Shown here piece after piece: positions 40,293 to 47,358 of a DNA stretch of 47,358 nucleotides. Both the position numbers and the translations under genes were made by a program. Position 1 is the stretch's first letter; every line of letters begins with the position of its first letter. This stretch comes from an uncultured Saprospiraceae bacterium. Its GTDB lineage: Bacteria > Bacteroidota > Bacteroidia > Chitinophagales > Saprospiraceae. Below the pieces are notes generated by a model that was not told the origin of the DNA, did not search any database, and was given only the letters and a program-made list of their open reading frames with translations. The DNA lies in assembly GCA_937969415.1 (NCBI GenBank), contig CALBWK010000055.1, forward strand, positions 1 through 47,358, written 5' to 3'.

Positions 40293-42656
40293 ATGATATC
40301 TACAGCTTCGAAGCAGATAATTGCCATAACCTTTGTCATTGTTTGCTTTTGCTTCTCAGAGGCTGTCGCAAGACATATTGTGGGAGGAGATGTTACTTAC
40401 CAATTTGTTAGGTATAATGCGGATTCCACTCTTGTTACCTACGATATCATTTTCAATATTTATAGGGATTCTGAATCAGGTGGAGCTCCGTTTGATGACG
40501 ACGCGAGATTCGGTGTATATCAGCAGCAAGCTGATGGTTCTTGGGAACATATATTTACTACGGATAGACTTGATCACGGACCTATAGATCAGATTCCAGT
40601 TATTGACGACCCGTGTAGAAGAGAACCTGATGATGTTGGGGTACAAGCGACCTTCTATGATTTTAGAATTACTCTCGAGGTTAGTGAATTTGATTATATG
40701 GTTGTCTATCAGCGTTGTTGTAGAAATAACAACATTGCTAATCTGATAGAACCCGAAGCAACGGGGGTTGCCTTTAATGTGGTTATCAGCGCAGCAGCCC
40801 AGCGACTTGGTAACAGCAGCCCTGTATTCGAAGAATATCCTCCCATCTTTGTATGCGCAGGTTTTCCATTAGATGTTGATGTGTCTGGTTCAGATATAGA
40901 TGGTGATTTTTTGAGATATAGCTTTTGCCTGCCGTCTGCTGCAGGTGGCAGAGGAGGGCAGGGATGCGATGCAAGTACCTCGCCCAATCCTGATTTTTGT
41001 CCACCGCCTTATGATTCTGTTGTCTTTAGTGCTCCTTACACAACGGAGGTCCCTATGGGTGGTGATCCCGTAGTATCGATTAATCCGTTCACAGGGTTGA
41101 TAACCGGAATACCTGATATGCAAGGTCAGTTTGTATTAGGGATGTGTATAGAAGAATTTAGAGATGGTGAGCTGATAGGGAGTGTGAGTAGAGATTTTCA
41201 ATTCAATGTATTGGAATGTACTAAGGAACTAACTGCCTCACTAAAAGCAGATGGAACGGTAGTAGGGACGGCCAATGGTGCCAATCAATTGGTTAATGTT
41301 ATTAAGGCTTGCGGCGATAGTACAGTGTTTTTCGAAAACCAAAGCTTCGGAGCACAATTGAGAGATTTTACGTGGGAGATACGAGATTCTCTTGATAACA
41401 TAGTTTTCACACGATTTGATGTAACGCAAAGCAACTTTAGTTTTGATTTCCCTGAGCTGGGTTTTTATACAGGAACCTTGATCGCCAATGAAGGTACAGA
41501 ATGTCCTGACACAGCTTTCTTCCGAATAGAGCGATTGCCAGAGATGCGTACAGAATTTGAGTATGACACCAGTTTTATGTGTTACCTAGGGCCAGTACAG
41601 TTTACAGATATGACTTTTGCAGCTCAAGCCGATGTAGTAGAGTGGAATTGGGATTTTGCTGATGAAGGTAGGTCTGATTTACAAAATCCCGAATTTGAGT
41701 TTGATGATCGTGGTTTCAAATTGGTAACGTTGATATCAAAAGATACTAACGGATGCATAGATACGATGGAAATAGTTGTTAATTATAATCCACCACACGA
41801 TAGTATTTTGACCGAGAATATTGAGTTGGAGTTTTGTTTTGGTGAGCAGTATGATTGGTATGGTGATACTATAACTACTGATGTGATGATGGATCAAATT
41901 ATAACCTATTCTGCAACGGGTTGTGATTCAGTCAATACAAATATTGTTACAAGATTTAGTACAGAGCCACAGGATGTATTTGTCAATCCAGTGCTTTGCC
42001 CAGGTGAGGTTTTTTCATATTTAGGTCAAGACTACGCTATACCAGGTGAGTATACAGATGTGACTGCTTCTCAGCGATTTGATTGCGATAGCCTGTTTCA
42101 TTTTATCAATTTGCAATTCGATACCTTACCTATCATAGAATTCGATAGTTCATATATTTTTATAGAGGCTTTTGAGGATTTCAGAATTCCAGTCTCTATA
42201 GATAGACCATTTGCTCAAGCTTCTTGGTCACCTGCTTTCGGCTTAGATTGCACAGATTGTCCTTCGCCTACTGTCAACCACAATATAGATGGGCTGTATA
42301 CTCTAGAACTTGTTACAGATGTAGATTGTGTTACAACCCGTGAGGTCTTTCTAGATTTTGTAGCTATCCCTGATCAGTATTATTTTCCTACAGTCGTGAG
42401 CAACAATGCGCTCAGCGGGCTTAATGATAAGTTTTTTGTTCAGACTGTGGATTGGGCAGGAGAGGTCTTATACGATATAGATATTTACGATAGATGGGGT
42501 GGCCTTATGCACACAAGAAGAGATATCCCAGTAAATGATCCTTCTCAAGCGTGGGAGGTTCGTGATATGACGCCAGGTGCTTATGCTTACACTGTTACGA
42601 TAAAGGAGTTTTTTGAGTCACAGTTTTATACCGGTACGATAACCGTGGTAAAATAA
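40293..42656 (+). CDS. Secreted protein with PKD-like repeat and gliding-type C-terminal domain
   Basis: 787 residues with a signal peptide (about 1-26, ending SEAVARH). The N-terminal 340 residues are a beta-rich, cysteine-containing region common to gliding-associated surface proteins (YQRCCRNNNIANL). A PKD-type domain follows at about 425-500 (VEWNWDFADEGRSDLQNPEF). The final 85 residues are a type B T9SS/gliding-associated domain (YYFPTVVSNNALSGLNDKF, then IDIYDRWGGLMH and GAYAYTVTIKE). It is a probable cell-surface or secreted cargo of type IX secretion. The 213 bases upstream (40080-40292) hold no gene; they contain a spaced TAACCGT/ACGGTTA pair of uncertain meaning. Confidence 0.85.
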   Translation: MISTASKQIIAITFVIVCFCFSEAVARHIVGGDVTYQFVRYNADSTLVTYDIIFNIYRDSESGGAPFDDDARFGVYQQQADGSWEHIFTTDRLDHGPIDQIPVIDDPCRREPDDVGVQATFYDFRITLEVSEFDYMVVYQRCCRNNNIANLIEPEATGVAFNVVISAAAQRLGNSSPVFEEYPPIFVCAGFPLDVDVSGSDIDGDFLRYSFCLPSAAGGRGGQGCDASTSPNPDFCPPPYDSVVFSAPYTTEVPMGGDPVVSINPFTGLITGIPDMQGQFVLGMCIEEFRDGELIGSVSRDFQFNVLECTKELTASLKADGTVVGTANGANQLVNVIKACGDSTVFFENQSFGAQLRDFTWEIRDSLDNIVFTRFDVTQSNFSFDFPELGFYTGTLIANEGTECPDTAFFRIERLPEMRTEFEYDTSFMCYLGPVQFTDMTFAAQADVVEWNWDFADEGRSDLQNPEFEFDDRGFKLVTLISKDTNGCIDTMEIVVNYNPPHDSILTENIELEFCFGEQYDWYGDTITTDVMMDQIITYSATGCDSVNTNIVTRFSTEPQDVFVNPVLCPGEVFSYLGQDYAIPGEYTDVTASQRFDCDSLFHFINLQFDTLPIIEFDSSYIFIEAFEDFRIPVSIDRPFAQASWSPAFGLDCTDCPSPTVNHNIDGLYTLELVTDVDCVTTREVFLDFVAIPDQYYFPTVVSNNALSGLNDKFFVQTVDWAGEVLYDIDIYDRWGGLMHTRRDIPVNDPSQAWEVRDMTPGAYAYTVTIKEFFESQFYTGTITVVK

Positions 42657-42714
42657 ATTATTCCCTAAGGTTCTGCTTATATCTTCTTAGCTTGGATGTT
42701 CATTACGATGCCCT

Positions 42715-43596
42715 GTGGATGATATAGCCCTCAATTTTAACCAGTCTAGTCTTGTAGTAATGAATGTCACCTTGGCGTTCATAATGTTTGGTATTGCCTT
42801 AGATTTATCTTTTGAGAAGTTTAGAGGTGTGCTGAAGACACCTCGAAAAATAATAGCAGGTCTTATAGGTCAGCTTATTCTTCTGCCTCTATTGACTTAT
42901 GTATTGGTTATAATGCTCCGACCTGAGCCGAGTCTAGCCTTGGGAATGTTTCTTGTTGCTGCTTGCCCCGGTGGTAATATTTCAAATTTCATCTCTTCCT
43001 TAGCCAAGGCCAATGTTGCACTCTCTATCTCCTTGACAAGTATAACTAGTCTACTTGCTGTAGTGGCTACACCACTAAATTTCGGCTTTTACGGTAATCT
43101 CTATGAACCCACTCATCTTATAATGCGTGAGATAAGCTTGGATTGGATAGAAGTCATCAAGACAATCTGTATGATTATCCTAGTGCCAATCGTAGTAGGG
43201 TTGACGGTCAAGACGAAGTTTCCCAAGCTGGCATCTAAACTGGCTAAACCTCTAGAAGTCATTTCTATGGTCTTATTTATGTTGATAGTATTGGGTGCTC
43301 TTATCTCTAACCTAGAGCAATTTGTAGCGTGTATAGGTGGCATATTTTTGTTCGTATTAGCTCATAATGCTTTAGCCCTATTAACTGGCTATACTATGGG
43401 GTCTATAGTCAGCACTGAATTCAATGATCGGAAAGCTCTAGCAATAGAAACAGGGATCCAAAATTCTGGATTAGGACTATTGATTATTTTTGCATTTTTC
43501 GAAGGACTAGGTGGTATGGCCATCATTGCTGCTTGGTGGGGCATATGGCATATGGTATCTGGCTTTACACTAGCCTATATATGGAGAAAACGATAA
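42715..43596 (+). CDS. Bile acid:sodium symporter (BASS) family transporter
   Basis: 293 residues with about nine membrane spans. Family blocks are LAFIMFGIALDLSFEKF near the start, AACPGGNISNFISSLAKANVALS, and a late AIETGIQNSGLGLLIIF. Such carriers move organic anions with sodium; the substrate is unknown, and bile acids are unlikely as the natural one. The start is the GTG at 42715, because the frame is closed immediately upstream. The last 16 bases overlap the acyltransferase gene. Confidence 0.88.
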   Translation: MDDIALNFNQSSLVVMNVTLAFIMFGIALDLSFEKFRGVLKTPRKIIAGLIGQLILLPLLTYVLVIMLRPEPSLALGMFLVAACPGGNISNFISSLAKANVALSISLTSITSLLAVVATPLNFGFYGNLYEPTHLIMREISLDWIEVIKTICMIILVPIVVGLTVKTKFPKLASKLAKPLEVISMVLFMLIVLGALISNLEQFVACIGGIFLFVLAHNALALLTGYTMGSIVSTEFNDRKALAIETGIQNSGLGLLIIFAFFEGLGGMAIIAAWWGIWHMVSGFTLAYIWRKR

Positions 43597-44630
43597 AATC
43601 ACTTATTTACATAACCCTCAAGAATATAGCACGCTTTGGTGTGTATTTATATTTCCGAGGCACTGAAAAGAATGGAGTACATCATCTACCCAAAGAAGGC
43701 CCAGTCATATATGCTGTTAATCACCAGAATGCCTTTTTAGATGCGGTTATCCTAGGAGCGCTCTCCCCATTTCCTACATATTTCATGACAAGATCTGACG
43801 TCTTTAAGCCACCTTTCGATTGGTTTTTAGATGCATTGAAGATGATGCCTATCTATAGAATTCGAGATGGTTATTCTTCATTAACTAAGAATGATGACAT
43901 CTTTGATAATTGTTCTAGGTTATTAAAAGCCAAGCAAGGCTTACTGATTTTTCCAGAAGGTAATCACGGTCTAAATTATTATCTGAGACCATTGACAAAG
44001 GGTATGGCTAGGATAGCTCTACAATCCCAAACCCAGATCGATGAACCCATCATAATAATTCCAACGGGTCTTAACTACTTTGACCATTTCAATTCTGGTA
44101 ATAAACTTGTGATAAATTATGGCAATCCCATTAAAGTCACCGACTATATGGAACGCTACAATGACCACCCGCAAAAAGGATTACGTAGCATAACAAAGGA
44201 TGTAAGTGCCGCAATGCAAAAAACCTTAATTATTCCAACAGAGGAAGAGAATTATGAAGTCCAAAAATATATCTTCTCAAGGCGCAATGAGCATCTCAAT
44301 TCTGAACAATTGCATCAAGGCAGGAATGATATAACGCTAACACAATCGGATAAAACTTATCCAATACTTGGATTCATAGGACGTCTGTTTGGTGTTCTCA
44401 ATTTTCCGGTTCTCTTACTTTGCCATTGGATATTAAAGACGAAGGTTAGTCAAAAAATATTTACCAGCTCAATAAAGATTGCTATGGTCATCATAGTCTT
44501 TCCTATTTGGTTAATGCTGTGTTTTTTGGCAGTTGGTTTTGCAGTAAGTTGGACCTGGGCTATTATTTTTCTCTTGCTCCAAATAGTAACATTGATTATC
44601 AGACAAGAACTTGTAAGACTTAGTAGATAA
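43581..44630 (+). CDS. PlsC-like glycerolipid acyltransferase
   Basis: 349 residues from the ATG at 43581, which overlaps the transporter gene by 16 bases; an in-frame ATG at 43533 would overlap much further. The acyltransferase motifs are NHQNAFLDA (His48, Asp54), a central YRIRDG, LLIFPEGNHG and a PIIIIPTGLNYFD block. Two hydrophobic segments at about 292-345 anchor it in the membrane. It belongs to the lysophosphatidate/glycerophosphate acyltransferase superfamily; the exact acceptor is unknown. Its stop overlaps the next start by one base (TAATG). Confidence 0.85.
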   Translation: MEKTIKSLIYITLKNIARFGVYLYFRGTEKNGVHHLPKEGPVIYAVNHQNAFLDAVILGALSPFPTYFMTRSDVFKPPFDWFLDALKMMPIYRIRDGYSSLTKNDDIFDNCSRLLKAKQGLLIFPEGNHGLNYYLRPLTKGMARIALQSQTQIDEPIIIIPTGLNYFDHFNSGNKLVINYGNPIKVTDYMERYNDHPQKGLRSITKDVSAAMQKTLIIPTEEENYEVQKYIFSRRNEHLNSEQLHQGRNDITLTQSDKTYPILGFIGRLFGVLNFPVLLLCHWILKTKVSQKIFTSSIKIAMVIIVFPIWLMLCFLAVGFAVSWTWAIIFLLLQIVTLIIRQELVRLSR

Positions 44631-46027
44631 TGGAAAAATTAATTACTGAATTTGTAGACCTGTTGGGAAGTGATAGAGTACTGTCAGGGAGTAGATTAGC
44701 TGAGTCCTATAATCATATCTGGACGATGGATAAGCCGCTTGTAGCTAAGGCGCTTTTGTTGCCTATGAGTACCATTGAGATTTCTGAGATTATGAAAATT
44801 TGCTTTCGACATAATCAACCTGTTATGGTCTTCGGTGGACGTACTAATCTTGTAGGTGGTACTGAAACTAAGGGGGAAGAAGTTGTCATTTCTATGGAAA
44901 AACTCAATCAGATTACAGAATTGGATACTGTAAGTAGAACAGTGACAGCGGAAGCAGGTGTGATTTTAGAAACCTTACATAAGAGAGTAGGAGAGTCAGG
45001 TCTTATGTTTCCTCTCAATTTTGGAGCTAAAGGCTCTGCTCAGATTGGTGGTATTATTGCTTCTAATGCGGGAGGACTTAGAGTATTTCGCTATGGAATG
45101 ACGAGAAATTTGGTTTTAGGTTTAGAGGCAGTATTGGCAGATGGAACTATCGTATCTTCTCTTAAGAAATTGATTAAGGATAACTCAGGTTATGATCTCA
45201 AGCAACACTTTATTGGCTCGGAAGGGACATTGGGTATTGTCACGAAAGTTGTATTCCGTCTTTATGAACAACCCCAAAGTCGAAACTCGGCACTGTTAGC
45301 TGTCAATGATTATAGTAAGGTTGTCCAGCTATTGAAATTTATGGATGGCGGCCTTGCGGGTACTCTAAGTGGCTTCGAGTTAATGTGGCCAGAATTCTAT
45401 AGTGCCGGTACATCTCCACCCGCTGATCCCAAGCCTCCTTTGCCACAGAGTTATGCTTATTACGTTTTGATGGAGTCCTTGGGTAGCGATATTACTACTG
45501 ATCGTGAACGCTTAGAAAGTTTGCTTGCACAAGCTCTAGAAGAGAATTTGATGGAAGATGCCGTCATTGCTGACACACAGAGTGACTTAGACTGGTTCTG
45601 GAAAATAAGAGAGGATGTCCACGCTTGCGTTTCTAGATCCGATTATGATCAACACTTTGATATCAGTTTACCTATCGATCAGATAGGACAGCAGATTGGA
45701 CAAATAAGATCGCAATTGTTGGAACTAGAAGGTGTAAATGAAGTCTATGTATTTGGACATGTTGCTGATGGTAATATTCATCTCATAGTAGATAAGACTA
45801 ATGACTCAGATAGACTAAAAGAGCAGATCAATCAGATTGTCTATAATCCCTTGAAAGCTATCGGTGGCTCAGTATCTGCTGAGCACGGTATAGGGTTGCA
45901 TAAGAAAGCTTACTTACAACTTTGCCGTACGCCTCAGGAAATTGCTCTTATGCAATCTCTCAAGAAGACCTTTGACCCCAAAGGTATTTTGAATAGAGAC
46001 AAGATTATTGACTTCCCCACTTCCTAA
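44630..46027 (+). CDS. FAD-binding oxidoreductase, GlcD / D-2-hydroxyacid dehydrogenase type
   Basis: 465 residues, the usual length for GlcD-like proteins. The PCMH-type FAD domain has VFGGRTNLVGGTE, IGGIIASNAGGLRVFRYGM and HFIGSEGTLGIVTKVV. The C-terminal FAD-oxidase domain has VYVFGHVADGNIHL and the closing SAEHGIGLHKKAYL with FDPKGILN. It oxidises a D-2-hydroxy acid such as D-lactate, glycolate or 2-hydroxyglutarate; which one cannot be told. It is the third gene of the transporter-acyltransferase-oxidase run. Confidence 0.88.
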   Translation: MEKLITEFVDLLGSDRVLSGSRLAESYNHIWTMDKPLVAKALLLPMSTIEISEIMKICFRHNQPVMVFGGRTNLVGGTETKGEEVVISMEKLNQITELDTVSRTVTAEAGVILETLHKRVGESGLMFPLNFGAKGSAQIGGIIASNAGGLRVFRYGMTRNLVLGLEAVLADGTIVSSLKKLIKDNSGYDLKQHFIGSEGTLGIVTKVVFRLYEQPQSRNSALLAVNDYSKVVQLLKFMDGGLAGTLSGFELMWPEFYSAGTSPPADPKPPLPQSYAYYVLMESLGSDITTDRERLESLLAQALEENLMEDAVIADTQSDLDWFWKIREDVHACVSRSDYDQHFDISLPIDQIGQQIGQIRSQLLELEGVNEVYVFGHVADGNIHLIVDKTNDSDRLKEQINQIVYNPLKAIGGSVSAEHGIGLHKKAYLQLCRTPQEIALMQSLKKTFDPKGILNRDKIIDFPTS

Positions 46028-46041
46028 AAGCACTATTTTTG
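46008..46041 (+). promoter_or_regulatory. Promoter of the amidinotransferase-fold gene
   Basis: TTG at 46008-46010 and TATTTTTG at 46034-46041 form a TTG/TAnnTTTG pair with a 23-base spacer. The -7 element ends four bases before the ATG at 46046, so the message would be leaderless. The -33 half lies inside the end of the previous gene. Confidence 0.45.
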
Positions 46042-46045
46042 CGCT

Positions 46046-47035
46046 ATGATAGATGGTTTGATAGATATTAATGTAAAGGACGAAACAGCGCCGTTAGAAG
46101 CTGTTATCTTAGGAACAGCACGAGATCTAGGGACGCCTTTTCTCAATTTTGTCAACCCTGATATGTGGGAAGGTGATTATGCTCCTAAGGCAGATATGAT
46201 TACAGATCCTAAGTCTCGAGAGCATCTGATGAAGGGCTCTTATCCGATAGAGGCGGATTTAAGAAGAGAAAATGATCACTTTGCTCGTGTTCTTGCTAAG
46301 CACAATGTAAGAGTATACCAACCGCAAACACTTCCTCGAACCAATCAGGTATTTACAAGAGACATCGGATTTGTTATTGACGACATCTTTATCAAATCTA
46401 ATATGGGTACAATAGAACGTCAATCAGAGTTCTTTGCTATACGAGATATTGTCAGCAGAGTAGCACAAGAAGTTTTTTTTCCGCCTAGCACTGTGAAGGT
46501 AGAAGGTGGGGATGTGATGTTGGGCAAAGACAGAATATTTGTTGGGCAGCCAGCTAGGGGTAGCGAACGACTCAGATGTAATCGTACCAATGAGGCGGCC
46601 ATAACTTACCTGCAAGCGAAGTTTCCAGATCGCGAAGTGATATCTGTACCGCTTCATAAATCAGATAAGTATGCTAAGCAAAATTGCCTTCATTTGGATT
46701 GTGCTTTTCAGCCTATTGGCGGTGGCAATGGTTGCATCATATTTGAAGATGGCTTTGAAAGTAGATCGCAAGCACGTGAGCTAATGGAAATGTTTGGTGG
46801 TGAAAAAAATGCCATCAAGATCGATGCTCAGCAGATGTACCATATGAACAGTAATATTTTTTCTATCTCGCCTGAGGTCATTGTTACTGGAGACAATGAA
46901 GAGGAGTTTGGCGATGTCAATGCACAGCTCGAAGCACAAGGTTATACCTTGGAAAAAATACCTTATTCTGAAACGGCTAAGATGGAAGGATTATTAAGAT
47001 GTAGCACACTTCCGCTTAGGAGGACTTACGGATAG
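46046..47035 (+). CDS. Arginine deiminase/amidinotransferase-fold hydrolase
   Basis: 329 residues of the pentein superfamily. Catalytic blocks are visible: TNQVFTRDIGFV, the acidic VEGGDVML, the histidine block CLHLDCAFQPIGGG and the C-terminal nucleophile cysteine in GLLRCSTLPLRRTYG. Members hydrolyse or transfer the guanidino group of arginine or methylated arginine (dimethylarginine hydrolase, arginine deiminase, amidinotransferase); the substrate is not resolved. The start is the ATG at 46046, very close to a -7 element. The 199 bases after it up to 47234 show no gene. Confidence 0.85.
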   Translation: MIDGLIDINVKDETAPLEAVILGTARDLGTPFLNFVNPDMWEGDYAPKADMITDPKSREHLMKGSYPIEADLRRENDHFARVLAKHNVRVYQPQTLPRTNQVFTRDIGFVIDDIFIKSNMGTIERQSEFFAIRDIVSRVAQEVFFPPSTVKVEGGDVMLGKDRIFVGQPARGSERLRCNRTNEAAITYLQAKFPDREVISVPLHKSDKYAKQNCLHLDCAFQPIGGGNGCIIFEDGFESRSQARELMEMFGGEKNAIKIDAQQMYHMNSNIFSISPEVIVTGDNEEEFGDVNAQLEAQGYTLEKIPYSETAKMEGLLRCSTLPLRRTYG

Positions 47036-47234
47036 TTTAGATAAGAATCTACTCTTTCGGAATATGTTAATTCTAGATTAGGCTAAGAACTCAGTTAGAG
47101 ATTAAGAACTAAGAGGCTTTTTGTACTTCTTATAATCACAATGGATTGTTTAGTGCAGATTTAGATCTATTACGAAGTTATTGATCCTCAGTGGTTGGAA
47201 ACTTGATACAAGTTGGAAGAGTAGAGTGTTCCCT

Positions 47235-47272
47235 AAAAAAAAGCGTCCCCACATCGACGAAAATGTGAGGAC
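47235..47272 (-). terminator. Rho-independent terminator of tRNA-Glu
   Basis: On the minus strand a 10-base stem (47272-47263 with 47254-47245, one G-U pair) with an eight-base loop is followed by GC and eight T residues (47242-47235). It lies 18 bases past the tRNA 3' end. Confidence 0.85.
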
Positions 47273-47290
47273 AATGCCTTATTCAAAGAG

Positions 47291-47358
47291 TAGCCCGTAC
47301 GGGATTCGAACCCGTGCTACCAGGATGAAAACCTGGCGTCCTAACCCCTAGACGAACG
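47291..47358 (-). tRNA. tRNA-Glu (anticodon UUC), 5' end cut by the window edge
   Basis: Read on the minus strand, the T arm (ACGGG-TTCGAAT-CCCGT, 47315-47299), the anticodon arm (CCAGG-TTTTCAT-CCTGG, 47336-47320) with TTC at 47329-47327, and the D arm with GGGGTTAGGAC are all present. The 3' acceptor strand is ACGGGCT plus discriminator A at 47291. The first four or so bases of the 5' acceptor strand fall outside the window. The CCA end is not encoded. Confidence 0.95.

Overview
The window looks like ordinary chromosomal core DNA of a gliding Bacteroidota bacterium, probably a Saprospiria- or Cytophagia-like lineage. The evidence is: GldC; a type A Por-secretion (T9SS) tail on one exported protein and a gliding-type (type B) tail on another; a bacillithiol-associated YtxJ protein; menaquinone genes; many exported lipoproteins; no visible Shine-Dalgarno sequences; and several exact matches to the Bacteroidota -7 promoter element TAnnTTTG just upstream of genes. 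I see no phage, insertion sequence, CRISPR array or plasmid feature and no block of clearly foreign composition. The lineage call is inference from gene content only.

Layout. 1-392: 5' part of an exported LysM-like protein (minus). 559-3944: cytochrome c maturation genes ccmB-ccmC-ccmD, with a glutamate dehydrogenase gene overlapping ccmD. 4166-5850: an Lrp/AsnC regulator, a TraB/GumN protein and gldC. 6003-7730: a compact operon of a LexA-like S24 repressor, a 74-residue protein and a degenerate FtsE-like ABC protein that lacks every catalytic motif. 7720-13959: a DUF255 thioredoxin-like lipoprotein (minus), then a YkuK-type RNase H-like protein and an active/inactive pair of M16 peptidases. 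14064-18870: menaquinone operon menC-menE-menF-menD. 18867-23322: desaturase, ppk1, tpiA and an SRPBCC protein. 23553-26221: minus-strand outer-membrane protein, rhodanese lipoprotein, ferredoxin and pssA, interrupted by a small plus-strand transcription unit. 26350-35842: M48 protease, ytxJ, a very large haloperoxidase-like secreted protein, a lipid kinase and an FG-GAP/UnbV lipoprotein. 35924-40079: minus operon SnoaL-like lipoprotein, SulP transporter, methyltransferase, menB. 40293-47035: gliding-type surface protein, BASS transporter, acyltransferase, FAD-dependent oxidase and an amidinotransferase-fold hydrolase. 47291-47358: tRNA-Glu (minus), cut by the window edge.

How the genes work together. 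menC, menE, menF, menD and the distant menB cover much of the route from chorismate to 1,4-dihydroxy-2-naphthoyl-CoA; menA and menH are not in the window. CcmB, CcmC and CcmD are the membrane part of the System I haem exporter; its ATPase CcmA is not present here. PssA, PlsC-like, desaturase and DagK-like proteins belong to membrane lipid metabolism.

The best candidate for an undescribed system is 6003-7730. A self-cleaving-type repressor sits directly behind a -7 promoter element and a perfect 6-1-6 palindrome, and appears to be co-transcribed with an FtsE-like pseudo-ATPase. A second candidate is the plus-strand unit at 24827-25177, which has a promoter, a 38-codon ORF and a terminator.
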